From: Rhizobium sp.
GTDB lineage: Bacteria > Pseudomonadota > Alphaproteobacteria > Rhizobiales > Rhizobiaceae
Assembly (NCBI GenBank): GCA_027533385.1
Contig: JAPZUE010000011.1
Location: 1 to 64,000, forward strand
Direction of reading: 5' to 3'
DNA: 64,000 nt
Shown: positions 1 through 8,880 of the stretch, one piece after another
How positions within the stretch are numbered: position 1 is the stretch's first letter
How the letters are laid out: each line of letters starts with the position of its first letter
The notes under the pieces: generated by a model
What the model was told of the DNA's origin: nothing
The model's database searches: none
The model's input: only the letters and a program-made list of their open reading frames with translations
Position numbers and translations under genes: made by a program

Positions 1-148
1 ACGCATAACACACGCCTAAGAGCGTCACCATAACCCGCAAGCAGCGCGTGCTTTTGGGCCGCTCCATAGATCTCGTCCCATGCAATGCCAACCATCAGGT
101 CGGTCTCGGCCGCACCGAGGAACCCCTGCTGCACGACGTCGGGGGTTG
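1..148 (-). pseudogene. Remnant of a small ORF related to the one at 27000-27224
   Basis: Read on the minus strand, this stretch gives a continuous peptide with QQGFLGAAE and ALLAGYGDAL, matching QQGFIAGVE and KLLAGYGEEL in the small ORF at 27000-27224. It has no start codon here and runs off the left edge of the window. I do not recognise the family. Its placement beside a quiC 3' fragment mirrors, in shuffled order, the arrangement downstream of the intact quiC gene, which supports a duplicated and rearranged junction rather than a functional gene. Confidence 0.35.
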
Positions 149-207
149 TTGGTATGCGCGAACTCAGCCCCGGGGCAGCCAGCCGAGGCCGGACTGTGAT
201 CGACGAT

Positions 208-407
208 CTTTGAAGCCTTCGGATATACTGCATGATCGCGATGCTGCCGGCGAGCATTTGCAGCTGTGCTCGCCGACCTATGGCGAAGATTTCTTCTTCG
301 CGATCCTCCAACGATGCGGCTATGCCGGCTCCGGCGCAGCCAGTGCCATCTTCCGCATCGCGACGCTGCAACGATATTTCAGGCCGGGCGGGCTTATCCG
401 TTGACCG
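208..407 (+). pseudogene. 3' fragment of a quiC-like gene (3-dehydroshikimate dehydratase C-terminus)
   Basis: The last ~65 codons match the C-terminus of the intact QuiC-like protein ending at 26669 (shared SPTYGE, FFF, AIFRIA, RPGGL), ending at the equivalent stop codon. A hand alignment of 211-404 with 26476-26669 has no gaps and about 158 of 194 identical bases. The conserved glutamate in FFFEIVER, which by family knowledge is an iron ligand of the HPPD-like domain, is alanine here (FFFAILQR). No upstream domain is present, so this is a dead fragment, not a gene. Confidence 0.75.
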
Positions 408-548
408 GATTAACGTGTGAAGACACCCGAGAGTAACGGCAGCAACGAAAACGGGCGATCTCGCGGTCTCATGCTAGTCATGCCAAAGCCTTGCTGTTGG
501 CGACCGCTAGACTTTAAATCTGGCCACGTCTGCGTTCATCGTTTTCGC
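211..548 (+). repeat. Diverged direct repeat, copy A (partner 26476-26806)
   Basis: Similarity to the end of quiC continues past the stop codon into non-coding DNA: both copies carry AACGGGCGATCTCGC, then GTCTCAT, CCAAAGC and AAATCTGGC in the same order. Copies A and B are in direct orientation and bracket about 26 kb that holds the sugar operon and the shikimate operon. From 549 to 669 I see nothing interpretable. Confidence 0.7.
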
Positions 549-669
549 ATCCGGCGCTCGCTCTTCCCCTCCAAATGGCCAGTGTTCGTCACAACCACGG
601 CATTGACAAGCGTAATCAGTGAGTATGTGCGAGACCAGAAAGGCTGCGTTGACACGGCCAACAAACCGG

Positions 670-698
670 TTGACATCCACGTTGGATCGTTCCATAAG
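670..698 (+). promoter_or_regulatory. Candidate sigma-70 promoter of the sugar operon
   Basis: A perfect TTGACA (670-675) is followed after 17 bases by CATAAG (693-698, four of six consensus bases). It lies just upstream of the first gene and is overlapped by the two LacI-type operator candidates. Confidence 0.55.
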
Positions 699-713
699 AA
701 TTGGAACGATCCA
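683..713. promoter_or_regulatory. Two mirrored LacI-type operator candidates
   Basis: TGGATCGTTCCA (683-694) and its exact inverse TGGAACGATCCA (702-713) lie 19 bp centre to centre; the flanking T and A extend the perfect inverted repeat to 13-bp arms (682-694, 702-714). Each half is itself a near-palindrome around a central CG, the hallmark of LacI-family sites. Both overlap the spacer, -10 or start region of the promoter, so binding should repress. The obvious candidate repressor is the LacI-family gene at 16631. Confidence 0.6.
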
Positions 714-745
714 AATTGAATCCATGAGATTGTGAGAGGATGCAG

Positions 746-1747
746 ATGCGGTGGGCCCTTGTCGGAGCCAGCACGATTGCGCGCCAGTATATGGTCTCAG
801 CCATCCGGGCCCAGCATGGCGAGATCTTGCATGTCTTGAGTGGATCGGCCGAGCGCGCCCGGGCCTTTGCTGATGAGCACCAGATCCCACGATCCGGCAC
901 CGACCTGGACGAGCTTCTGGCTGACCCCAAAGTTGACGCGGTCTACATCTCGACGACCAATGAAAAGCATTTGCCGCAGGCCCTGGCAGCCGTGCGGGCA
1001 GGAAAGCACGTGCTCTGCGAGAAGCCTCTGGCGCTGACGCTGCAGGATGCCACTGCCATGGTGCGCGCGGCTGACGAAGCGGGGCGCGTCTTCGCCACAA
1101 ATCACCATCTGCGTTGCTCCGGAAGCCATCGTGCCGTCCGTGCGCTGATCAACTCGGGCCGCATCGGTCGCGTCTTGTCACTGCGCCTCCATCATGCCGT
1201 CTTCCTTCCACCGCACCTTCAGGGGTGGCGGATCAATGCGCCGGATGCCGGTGGCGGCGTCATACCTGACATCACCGTTCACGATGCCGATGTCGCCCGC
1301 TTTCTGCTGGGTGAAGACCCGGTTTCGGTCGTGGCACAGATGACGAGTTCCGGTCTCGGCAATGGCGTCGAGGACTCAGCCATGTCCATTTGGTCGATGC
1401 CATCAGGCGCCATGGTCATGAGCCACGAGAGCTTTACCCATCCCTTCGCCGGCTCGGGCCTTGAGGTCCACGGTACGGACGGATCGATTTTCGCCCGGGA
1501 TGTCATGACGCAGAATCCGATCGGTTCGATTGAGCTGGTCACCGCTTCCGGACGCGAGGTGATCGGCTTTGACCACTATGATCTTTACGCAGAGGGCGTT
1601 CGGCGTTTCCAGGCCGCCGTGGCCGGTGATGGTGAGCCGGCAGCAACCGGTTTCGATGGCGTCAAGTCGCTCGCAGTGGCGCTTGCCGTGCGTGATGCTG
1701 CCGCGCGCGGGGTTCGGGTCGACGTGAATTACGGAGGTCTCCGTTGA
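746..1747 (+). CDS. Gfo/Idh/MocA family NAD(P)-dependent oxidoreductase
   Basis: This is a two-domain sugar or polyol dehydrogenase of about 333 residues. The N-terminal Rossmann fold begins WALVGAST, and the family's EKP motif is at residues 92-94 (lysine 93 is the usual catalytic lysine), followed by the C-terminal substrate domain (GGGVIPDITVHDADV). An ATG at 740 is also in frame, but GAGAGGA (734-740) is spaced correctly for the ATG at 746. It is the first gene after the LacI-type operators and its stop overlaps the next start by 4 nt. The substrate is not evident; oxidation or reduction of a sugar-like hydroxyl is inferred from the operon. Confidence 0.85.
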   Translation: MRWALVGASTIARQYMVSAIRAQHGEILHVLSGSAERARAFADEHQIPRSGTDLDELLADPKVDAVYISTTNEKHLPQALAAVRAGKHVLCEKPLALTLQDATAMVRAADEAGRVFATNHHLRCSGSHRAVRALINSGRIGRVLSLRLHHAVFLPPHLQGWRINAPDAGGGVIPDITVHDADVARFLLGEDPVSVVAQMTSSGLGNGVEDSAMSIWSMPSGAMVMSHESFTHPFAGSGLEVHGTDGSIFARDVMTQNPIGSIELVTASGREVIGFDHYDLYAEGVRRFQAAVAGDGEPAATGFDGVKSLAVALAVRDAAARGVRVDVNYGGLR

Positions 1748-3315
1748 GCAAACTCGTTGCCCCCGCCGAGGCGGTCTCGCGCATTCCGGATGGTGCAGTC
1801 GTCACTGTGTCGTCGTCATCGGCGCTCGGCTGTCCGGATTTTGTCCTCGCGGCACTCGGCCAGCGCTTTGAGACGGAAGGCCATCCGCGCAATCTCACCA
1901 TGCTGCATCCGATCGCCGCCGGCGACATGTATGGCGTCAAGGGCATCGACCATATCGCCAAGGACGGTCTGATCAGCCGGGTGCTTGCCGGCTCCTATCC
2001 GTCCGGCCCGTCGAACCTGCCGATGCCCGAGATCTGGAAAATGGTCGTGGAAGACAGGGTCGAGGCCTATAACGTGCCCTCCGGCATCATGTTCGACATG
2101 CACCGCGAAGCGGCGGCTCGACGTCCCGGCGTGCTGACGCGGATCGGCCTCGACACCTTCGTCGATCCAATCCGCGAGGGCTGCGCGATGAATGCCAGCG
2201 CTTCTGCTCACCCGATCGTCAGCCGCATCGAATTCGCCGGTGAAACCTGGCTGCACTTTCCGAACATCTATCCGGATGTCTGCATTCTGAGAGCCACAAC
2301 AGCCGACGAGCGTGGCAATCTCACCTATGAGCACGAGGGCGCCTATCTCGGCGGCCTCGAACAGGCGATCGCGACGCGCAACAATAGTGGCCTCGTCATT
2401 GCCCAGGTGAGCCGCATGACGGCATCAGGCAGTCTGCGTCCGCATGACGTGCGTGTGCCGGGCCATCTCATCGATCTCGTTGTCCTTGATCCCGAGCAGA
2501 AACAGACCTGCGAGACGCCATACGATCCGGCGATCTCCGGCCAGATCATGCAGCCCTGGTCGAGCTTCAAGCTGGCCGAACATGGCGTTGAGAAGGTGAT
2601 CGCCAGGCGCGCAGCGCTCGAGCTGAAAGCCGGCATGACGGCGAATCTTGGCTTCGGCATCAGCGCGCAGGTGCCGCGCATCCTGCTGGAGGAGGGGCAC
2701 CCGGAAGCGGTCACCTGGGCGATCGAACAGGGCGCCGTTGGTGGCATGCCGCTCACCGATTTCGCCTTCGGCTGTGCCTCGAATGCCGACGCCTTCGTGC
2801 CGTCACCGCAACAATTCATCTATTTCCAGGGCGGCGGTTTCGATGTGTCCTTCCTCTCCTTCCTTGAGGTGGACGTCGAGGGCAATGTCAACGTCTCCAA
2901 GCTCGGCAAGAAACCCTATCTGACAGCCGGCTGCGGCGGCTTCGTCGATATCACCGCCCATGCCAAGAAGATCGTTTTCTCCGGCTGGTTCGAGGCCGGT
3001 GCGGCAGTCGAACTGACGAATGACGGCATCCATGTCCGCAGTCCCGGCAAGTTCACCAAGATGGTCGACAAGGTCGAGCATGTGACGTTCTCGGGGAAAA
3101 GAGCTCGGGAGCAAGGGCAGGATGTGCTCTACATCACCGAGCGTTGTGTGATGCGGCTGACGGAGAGTGGCCTTGTCGCGACCGAAATCATGCCGGGCAT
3201 CGTTGCCGAGCGGGACATCGTCGCTGCCTCGCAAGGGCGGGTGAAGGTAGCGCCGGATGCGCGCGTCATCTCGACATCGCTTCTGTCTAAGGAACCGATG
3301 GGGTGGACGCCATGA
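1744..3315 (+). CDS. Acyl-CoA:carboxylate CoA-transferase (YdiF-like)
   Basis: This 523-residue protein has the length and layout of single-chain fused alpha/beta CoA-transferases (SCOT/YdiF/propionate CoA-transferase type). AIEQGAVGGMP carries the expected catalytic glutamate at about residue 328, and the C-terminal half has the SFLEVDVEGNVNVSKLG block typical of the family. It would move CoA from an acyl-CoA to a carboxylate formed in the pathway. The start is TTG, overlapping the previous stop (TTGA), which implies translational coupling. Its presence in a sugar-importer operon is unusual and, with the crotonase that follows, suggests that one branch proceeds through a CoA thioester. The substrate is unknown. 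Confidence 0.85.
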   Translation: MSKLVAPAEAVSRIPDGAVVTVSSSSALGCPDFVLAALGQRFETEGHPRNLTMLHPIAAGDMYGVKGIDHIAKDGLISRVLAGSYPSGPSNLPMPEIWKMVVEDRVEAYNVPSGIMFDMHREAAARRPGVLTRIGLDTFVDPIREGCAMNASASAHPIVSRIEFAGETWLHFPNIYPDVCILRATTADERGNLTYEHEGAYLGGLEQAIATRNNSGLVIAQVSRMTASGSLRPHDVRVPGHLIDLVVLDPEQKQTCETPYDPAISGQIMQPWSSFKLAEHGVEKVIARRAALELKAGMTANLGFGISAQVPRILLEEGHPEAVTWAIEQGAVGGMPLTDFAFGCASNADAFVPSPQQFIYFQGGGFDVSFLSFLEVDVEGNVNVSKLGKKPYLTAGCGGFVDITAHAKKIVFSGWFEAGAAVELTNDGIHVRSPGKFTKMVDKVEHVTFSGKRAREQGQDVLYITERCVMRLTESGLVATEIMPGIVAERDIVAASQGRVKVAPDARVISTSLLSKEPMGWTP

Positions 3316-4079
3316 GCGCCGTTCACCTCCTCATCGCCGAAGGCATTGCCGAGATCCGGCTGGACAATCCGGCGAAACTCAACGCCTTCACGGTCGAGAT
3401 GCTGGAGCAACTCTCCGCTCATCTTGACCGGCTGGAGCGCATGGCTGACGTTCGCTGCGTCATCGTCACGGCGGAAGGCGAGCGCGCCTTCTGTGCCGGG
3501 GCCGATATCAATGCCTGGGGTGATCTGACGCCTGCCCAATTTGGCCGCCACTGGGTGCGCGATGGGCACCGGATCTTTGATCGCCTGGCGCGGCTGTCGA
3601 AACCCGTGATTGCGGCCATGGCAGGCCATGCCTTTGGCGGCGGTCTGGAGTTGGCTGCCGCCTGCGATGTCAGGGTCATGGCACCATCAGCCACGATCGC
3701 GCTTCCGGAAGCCCATGTTGGCATCGTGCCTGGCTGGTCGGGCACGCAGCGCCTGGCGCGGCTGCTGCCGGAGCCGATTCTGAAGGAGATGGCCGTGTTC
3801 GGACGACGGATCTCCGCCGAGCGCGCCCATGCTTTTGGCTTCGTGGCAGAGATCTCGGCCACCCCGGTCGAGACGGCCATAAGCCTCGCCCAGTCGGTTC
3901 TTGGCCTGTCGCCGCGCGCCGTCGAAGTGGCGAAATTCATGATCCATGCGGGCCGAGGCGAAGATCGCGATGCCATGATCGAAGCGTTGGGCAGCGCCGC
4001 AATTGCCGCCAGTGCCGATCGCGACGAAGGTGTCGCCGCCTTCAGGGCGAAACGCAAACCCGCATTTTCGGGAGAATGA
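3312..4079 (+). CDS. Enoyl-CoA hydratase/isomerase (crotonase) family protein
   Basis: About 255 residues, the normal crotonase length. Oxyanion-hole and CoA-binding segments are visible: AFCAGADI, then GHAFGGGLELAAACD, then PEAHVGIVPGWSGTQRL with the conserved glutamate of the hydratase active site. A GTG at 3303 is in frame, but the ATG at 3312 overlaps the CoA-transferase stop as ATGA and is preferred. It would hydrate, isomerise or cleave a CoA thioester, plausibly the product of the preceding transferase. It lacks the sequence features I would expect of a hydroxycinnamoyl-CoA hydratase-lyase, so lignin-monomer use is not supported. Confidence 0.85.
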   Translation: MSAVHLLIAEGIAEIRLDNPAKLNAFTVEMLEQLSAHLDRLERMADVRCVIVTAEGERAFCAGADINAWGDLTPAQFGRHWVRDGHRIFDRLARLSKPVIAAMAGHAFGGGLELAAACDVRVMAPSATIALPEAHVGIVPGWSGTQRLARLLPEPILKEMAVFGRRISAERAHAFGFVAEISATPVETAISLAQSVLGLSPRAVEVAKFMIHAGRGEDRDAMIEALGSAAIAASADRDEGVAAFRAKRKPAFSGE

Positions 4080-4080
4080 C

Positions 4081-5604
4081 ATGAACGATATGACCATGAC
4101 CTCAGCCGTCTCGCATCCGCTGCCAAAGGCGCCTTTCGCAGGGCGGCACTTGATCGACGGCATCTGGCAGGACAGTGCCGATGGTGCGACCTTCGACAGG
4201 GTGTCGCCCTCCCATGGCATCGTCGTCAGCCGCTCCGCACGGGGTGGCGCGGCGGAGACGGAAGCTGCGATTGCCGCCGCCCGGCGGGCCTTCGACCTGG
4301 GCCCATGGAGCCGTGCGACCGGCAAGGAGCGCTCGATGTTCCTGCTCAAAGTCGCCGATCTCATCGGGGCCAATGTCGAGCGCATGGCGCTTCTCGAAAC
4401 GCTGGAAAGCGGCAAGCCGATTTCCCAGGCCCGGGGCGAAGTTTCCGGCGCCGCCGACCTCTGGCGCTATGCGGCAGCGCTTGCTCGCACGCTGCATGGC
4501 GACAGCCACAATTCGCTTGGCGAGGACATGCTGGCCGTGGTGTTGAAGCAGCCGATCGGCGTCGTCTCCATCATCACGCCCTGGAATTTCCCCTTCTGGA
4601 TCCTCAGTCAGAAGCTGCCCTTTGCGCTCGCCGCCGGCTGCACCTGCGTCATCAAGCCTTCGGAAATGACCCCCTCGACGACAGTGATGCTGGGCGAACT
4701 GCTGATCGAGGCGGGATTGCCCGCCGGTGTGGTCAACATCGTCCTCGGTTTCGGCCAGCCGGTCGGCGCGCTGATGGCGGAACATCCCCATGTCGATATG
4801 GTGAGCTTCACCGGCTCAACCGCCGTCGGCAAGGCGATCAGTGCGGCGGCGTCCAAGACGCTGAAGAAGGTCGCGCTCGAACTGGGTGGCAAGAACCCGC
4901 AGGTCGTCTTCCCCGACGCCGATCTCGACGCAGCCGCCGATGCGATCACCTTCGGCGTCTATTTCAATGCCGGCGAATGCTGCAATTCCGGCAGCCGCAT
5001 CATCGTGCATGAGGACATCGCGGACGCCCTGGTCGAAAAGGTCGTGACGCTCTCCCGCAAGGTCGCCTTTGGCGATCCGCTCAATCCCGAGACCCAGGTT
5101 GGCGCCATCATCTCTGAGGCCCATCAGCAGAAGATTGCCGCCTATGTGCGCGATGCGGTCGCCTCAGGCGCGAAGCTTGCCCTCGGCGGTCAAGCCGTCC
5201 GCCATCCGGGCCTGCCCGGCGATTTTTTCGCGCCGACGGTAGTCACGAATGTCCGACCGGATATGGCGATTGCCCGGGAGGAAGTCTTTGGCCCGGTGCT
5301 TGCAGTCCTCACCTTCAAGACGCTGGAAGAGGCCATCTCCCTCGTCAATGACGCGTCCTACGGCCTGTCGGCCGGCGTCTGGAGCGAGAACGTCCACACT
5401 TGCCTGGCCTTCGCCCGCCGCGCGGAAGCCGGCACCGTCTGGACCAATACCTGGATGGACGGCTTCCCGGAGGTCGCCTTTGGCGGCTTCAAGCAGAGCG
5501 GCCAGGGCCGCGAGAATGGCCGCTACGGCCTCGATGAATTCCTGGAGATCAAATCCGTCGTGATGCGCATCGGCAAGACCAGGCCGAACTGGGTACGCGA
5601 CTGA
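4081..5604 (+). CDS. NAD(P)-dependent aldehyde dehydrogenase
   Basis: A full-length ALDH of about 507 residues. It shows PWNFPFWI in the cofactor region, the FTGSTAVG loop, catalytic glutamate 267 in LELGGKN, and the nucleophile cysteine 301 in GECCNSGSR (consensus GQxC; here glutamate replaces glutamine and a second cysteine precedes it). An ATG at 4081 with an upstream GGGAG is preferred over a GTG at 4003 that would invade the crotonase. It would oxidise an aldehyde released in this pathway to an acid. The start follows the crotonase stop by one base, so it is cotranscribed. Confidence 0.9.
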   Translation: MNDMTMTSAVSHPLPKAPFAGRHLIDGIWQDSADGATFDRVSPSHGIVVSRSARGGAAETEAAIAAARRAFDLGPWSRATGKERSMFLLKVADLIGANVERMALLETLESGKPISQARGEVSGAADLWRYAAALARTLHGDSHNSLGEDMLAVVLKQPIGVVSIITPWNFPFWILSQKLPFALAAGCTCVIKPSEMTPSTTVMLGELLIEAGLPAGVVNIVLGFGQPVGALMAEHPHVDMVSFTGSTAVGKAISAAASKTLKKVALELGGKNPQVVFPDADLDAAADAITFGVYFNAGECCNSGSRIIVHEDIADALVEKVVTLSRKVAFGDPLNPETQVGAIISEAHQQKIAAYVRDAVASGAKLALGGQAVRHPGLPGDFFAPTVVTNVRPDMAIAREEVFGPVLAVLTFKTLEEAISLVNDASYGLSAGVWSENVHTCLAFARRAEAGTVWTNTWMDGFPEVAFGGFKQSGQGRENGRYGLDEFLEIKSVVMRIGKTRPNWVRD

Positions 5605-5648
5605 CTTCCGGAACGATTGAAAGCAACGCATCAAACAGGAGGAATAAC

Positions 5649-6902
5649 ATGCGTAGCCTTTTCAAGACCATGCTGATTACCGGTACCATGCTGGCGGGCA
5701 CCGCCGGCATCTCTCATGCCACCGATGTCGAGGTGCTCCACTGGTGGACCTCGGGCGGTGAAGCCGCAGCTCTCAACGTTCTGAAGGAGGATCTGAACGC
5801 CAAGGGCATCGGCTGGGTCGATATGCCGGTTGCCGGTGGCGGCGGGGAGGCCGCCATGACCGCACTGCGCGCCCGCGTCACCGCAGGCGACCCGCCTACG
5901 GCCGTCCAGATGCTTGGCTTCGACATTCTCGACTGGGCGGAGCAGGGCGCGCTTGGCAATCTCGACGAAGTTGCAGCTGCCGAAGGCTGGGACAAAGTCG
6001 TTCCGGAAGCGCTGCAGAAGTTTTCGAAGTATGACGGTCGCTGGATAGCAGCGCCCGTCAACGTCCACTCGACCAACTGGGTCTGGATCAACAAGGCAGC
6101 GCTGGATGCAGCCGGTGGCAAGGCACCCGAGAGCTGGGACGAGCTCGTCGCCGTTCTCGACAAGATGAAGGCAAACGGCATCACGCCGCTCGCCCATGGT
6201 GGCCAGCCCTGGCAGGATGCGACCGTTTTTGATGGCGTCGTTCTGTCCAAGGGTAACGACTTCTACAAGAAGGCCTTCATCGACCTCGACGAAGCAACGC
6301 TTACCGGTCCCGATATGGCCGATGCCTTTGATCGCCTGATCAAGCTGCGCAGCTATGCCGACGACAACTTCTCTGGCCGCGACTGGAACCTGGCCTCGGC
6401 CATGGTCATCGAAGGCAAGGCCGGCATGCAGATGATGGGTGACTGGGCCAAGGGCGAATTCCTGAAGGCCGGCAAGAAGCCGGGCGAAGACTTCGTCTGC
6501 ATCCGCTTCCCCGGAACGCAAGGATCCGTGACGTTCAACTCGGACCAGTTCGCGATGTTCAACGTTTCGGGCGATGACAAGGTCAAGGCGCAGATGGCCA
6601 TGGCCTCAGCCATCGAAAGCCCGAAATTCCAGTCGGCCTTCAACGTCGTCAAGGGATCGGTTCCGGCCCGCACCGACGTGCCGGATACGGACTTCGACGA
6701 TTGCGGCAAGAAGGGCATGAAGGACCTCGCAGAGGCAAGTTCTGCCGGTTCGCTCTTCGGATCCATGGCCCATGGCCATGCAGCACCTGCTGCCGTGAAG
6801 AACGCCGTCTATGACGTCGTGACCAAGGCCTTCAACGGTGGCTTCAAGGATGGTGCCGAGGCCGCCAAGGCGCTCGGCGAAGCCGTCGCCGCTGCCAAGT
6901 AA
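5649..6902 (+). CDS. Sugar ABC transporter substrate-binding protein 1
   Basis: A 417-residue periplasmic binding protein of the carbohydrate (CUT1) class. The signal peptide ends near SHA-TDVEV, and the mature start [16 protein letters not shown] is typical of glucose/mannose-type binding proteins. A strong GAGGA lies 8-10 bases before the ATG. It is followed by an intercistronic hairpin and then the two permeases. A close paralogue lies after the permeases at 8881; the two share long blocks ([40 protein letters not shown]) and look about half identical by eye. GGAACGATTGA at 5611-5621 weakly resembles half of the operator upstream of the operon. Confidence 0.9.
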   Translation: MRSLFKTMLITGTMLAGTAGISHATDVEVLHWWTSGGEAAALNVLKEDLNAKGIGWVDMPVAGGGGEAAMTALRARVTAGDPPTAVQMLGFDILDWAEQGALGNLDEVAAAEGWDKVVPEALQKFSKYDGRWIAAPVNVHSTNWVWINKAALDAAGGKAPESWDELVAVLDKMKANGITPLAHGGQPWQDATVFDGVVLSKGNDFYKKAFIDLDEATLTGPDMADAFDRLIKLRSYADDNFSGRDWNLASAMVIEGKAGMQMMGDWAKGEFLKAGKKPGEDFVCIRFPGTQGSVTFNSDQFAMFNVSGDDKVKAQMAMASAIESPKFQSAFNVVKGSVPARTDVPDTDFDDCGKKGMKDLAEASSAGSLFGSMAHGHAAPAAVKNAVYDVVTKAFNGGFKDGAEAAKALGEAVAAAK

Positions 6903-6909
6903 CCTCCCG

Positions 6910-6939
6910 TCGCGAGCGGCCTCCTCGTCGCTCGCGACC
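6910..6939 (+). other. Intercistronic hairpin after binding-protein gene 1
   Basis: GTCGCGAGCG (6910-6919) pairs perfectly with CGCTCGCGAC (6930-6939) around a 10-nt loop, without a T-tract. A weaker stem (GACGCCG 6946-6952 with CGGCGTC 6969-6975) follows. The placement suggests an mRNA-stabilising or attenuating element that keeps binding-protein transcript above permease transcript. Confidence 0.5.
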
Positions 6940-7005
6940 CCTCCGACGCCGTCTGCCAGGTGAGAGGCGGCGTCGGTCTATCCAGACCGTACCAGGAGAA
7001 ACCTC

Positions 7006-7899
7006 ATGACAAGCTCGCCTCGGGCTGACTTGCGCACGCGCATACAGGATTGGCTGCCGAAGGTGGTGCTGGCACCCTCCTTTGCCGTCACCCTCCTGTT
7101 TGTCTACGGCTTCATCCTGTTCACCATCTTCCTGTCCTTCACCGGTTCGAAGATGCTCCCGCTCTACAATTTCGTGGGCTTTGCGAATTATAGCCGGCTA
7201 TGGGCCCAGGAGAACTGGCATATCGCGATTTCCAATATCGCGATCTTTGCCAGCCTCTACATCGTAATCTGCACGGCACTCGGCCTGATGCTGGCGATCT
7301 TCCTCGACCAGAAGATCAGGGGCGAGGGACTGCTGCGCCCGATCTATCTCTATCCGATGGCGCTGTCTTTCATCGTCACGGGCACGGCCTGGAAGTGGTT
7401 CCTTGATCCCGGCATTGGTCTGGAGCGCATCATGCGGCTTTGGGGCTGGGAGAGCTTTTCCTTCACCTGGATCAAGGACAACGACATGGCTGTTTACACC
7501 ATCGTCATTGCGGCGGTCTGGCAGACCAGCGGCTTCGTCATGGCCATGTTCTTGGCCGGCCTGCGCGGCATCGACAACGAGATTCTGAAGGCCGCCCAGA
7601 TCGATGGCGCCTCAAGCTTCCAGCTTTACCGTCGGATCGTCATCCCGATGCTGCGCCCAGCCTTTCTCTCGGCCTTCGTCATCCTCAGCCATCTCGCGAT
7701 CAAGTCCTATGACCTTGTCATCGCGCTGACCGGCGGTGGTCCGGGCCGCGCGACCGAAATGCCGGCCACCTTCATGTATTCCTACACCTTCACCCGCAAC
7801 CAGATGGGCGTCGGCTCCGCCTCTGCCGTGACCATGCTGATGACCATCGCGGCCATCATGGTTCCCTATCTCTATGCCGAACTGAAGGAGAAGAACTGA
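7006..7899 (+). CDS. Sugar ABC transporter permease (MalF-like)
   Basis: A 297-residue inner-membrane permease with six predicted transmembrane stretches. The first is near residues 18-45 (VVLAPSFAVTLLFVYGFILF), and the EAA loop motif (EILKAAQIDGASSFQLYRRIVIPML) that docks on the ATPase is near residues 190-215. CAGGAGAAA precedes the start. It overlaps the next permease by one base (TGATG). With 7899, 10174 and the binding proteins it forms a complete CUT1 importer. Confidence 0.9.
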   Translation: MTSSPRADLRTRIQDWLPKVVLAPSFAVTLLFVYGFILFTIFLSFTGSKMLPLYNFVGFANYSRLWAQENWHIAISNIAIFASLYIVICTALGLMLAIFLDQKIRGEGLLRPIYLYPMALSFIVTGTAWKWFLDPGIGLERIMRLWGWESFSFTWIKDNDMAVYTIVIAAVWQTSGFVMAMFLAGLRGIDNEILKAAQIDGASSFQLYRRIVIPMLRPAFLSAFVILSHLAIKSYDLVIALTGGGPGRATEMPATFMYSYTFTRNQMGVGSASAVTMLMTIAAIMVPYLYAELKEKN

Positions 7900-8777
7900 T
7901 GTCTGCTGTCAGTCAGGATACCGCCGTCAGGACCGGTCGCGTCACCCGCGCCTTCATCTATCTGGTGCTTCTTCTCTTCGCGCTCTTCTACCTGCTGCCG
8001 CTCTATGTGATGGGTATCAACTCGCTGAAGCCGCTGCCGGAAATCACCGGCGGCAACATGATGGCGCTGCCGCAAACCTGGACGCTGGACGCCTGGCGCT
8101 CCGCCTGGTCGACCGCCCAGATCGGCGTGTCGCCGACCGGTCTGAAGCCGTATCTCCTGAACTCGATCCTGATGGTCGTGCCCGCCGTTGCCATCTCGAC
8201 GATCCTCGGCGCACTCAACGGCTATGTGCTGACCAAATGGCGCTTCCGTGGCGACACCATCGTCTTCGGTCTGATGCTGTTCTCCTGCTTCATCCCGTTC
8301 CAGATCGTGCTGATCCCGATGGCGCTGGTTCTCGGCAAGCTCGGGCTCGCCGGCTCGGTTCCGGGGCTGGTGCTGGTGCATGTGGTCTACGGTATCGGCT
8401 TTACCACGCTCTACTACCGCAACTACTACGCCACCTTCCCGACCGAGCTGGTCAAGGCGGCACAGATCGACGGCGCCGGTTTCTTCCGCATCTTCTGGCG
8501 CATCCTGCTGCCGGTCTCCGGCCCGATCACCGTCGTCTCCGTCATCTGGCAGTTCACCAATATCTGGAATGACTTCCTGTTCGGTGTCTCCTTCGGCGGC
8601 ACGAGCCAGCCGATGACGGCGGCGCTCAACAACCTCGTTCAGTCCTCCACGGGCGTGAAGGAATACAATGTCCACTTTGCGGGCGCGATCCTGGCCGCGC
8701 TTCCCACTCTACTCGTCTATATCGTCGCGGGCCGATACTTCGTGCGCGGCCTGATGGCGGGTTCGGTGAAAGGATAG
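7899..8777 (+). CDS. Sugar ABC transporter permease (MalG-like)
   Basis: A 292-residue partner permease with six hydrophobic segments. A short cytoplasmic N-terminus leads into FIYLVLLLFALFYLLPLYV, and the EAA motif (ELVKAAQIDGAGFFRIFWRILLP) sits near residues 185-207. It starts at the stop of the first permease, so the two are translationally coupled and presumably form a heterodimeric channel. A hairpin separates it from the second binding-protein gene. Confidence 0.9.
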   Translation: MSAVSQDTAVRTGRVTRAFIYLVLLLFALFYLLPLYVMGINSLKPLPEITGGNMMALPQTWTLDAWRSAWSTAQIGVSPTGLKPYLLNSILMVVPAVAISTILGALNGYVLTKWRFRGDTIVFGLMLFSCFIPFQIVLIPMALVLGKLGLAGSVPGLVLVHVVYGIGFTTLYYRNYYATFPTELVKAAQIDGAGFFRIFWRILLPVSGPITVVSVIWQFTNIWNDFLFGVSFGGTSQPMTAALNNLVQSSTGVKEYNVHFAGAILAALPTLLVYIVAGRYFVRGLMAGSVKG

Positions 8778-8783
8778 CCGGGA

Positions 8784-8815
8784 GACCGTCGGACGGAGGC
8801 AACCGCCCGACGGTC
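8784..8815 (+). other. Intercistronic hairpin after the permease genes
   Basis: GACCGTCGG (8784-8792) pairs with CCGACGGTC (8807-8815), a perfect 9-bp stem with a 14-nt loop and no T-run. It is the second of three such stems in the importer part of the operon. Confidence 0.45.
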
Positions 8816-8880
8816 GTGTTCAACCCAAGCCCCCCCTTTGCGAAGCGGAACCGGGCGAACGACAGGAAGGAATACGAGAA

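Noticed and set aside
507..1100. 197-codon minus-strand frame at the left end
   Set aside because: It crosses the promoter and the start of the Gfo/Idh gene, whose reading frame is convincing.
3312..5604. Crotonase plus aldehyde dehydrogenase as a ferulate/caffeate (Ech-Vdh) pathway feeding protocatechuate
   Set aside because: The crotonase has the PGWSGTQRL hydratase motif rather than the hydratase-lyase pattern I would expect, there is no feruloyl-CoA synthetase, and the genes sit in a sugar-importer operon.
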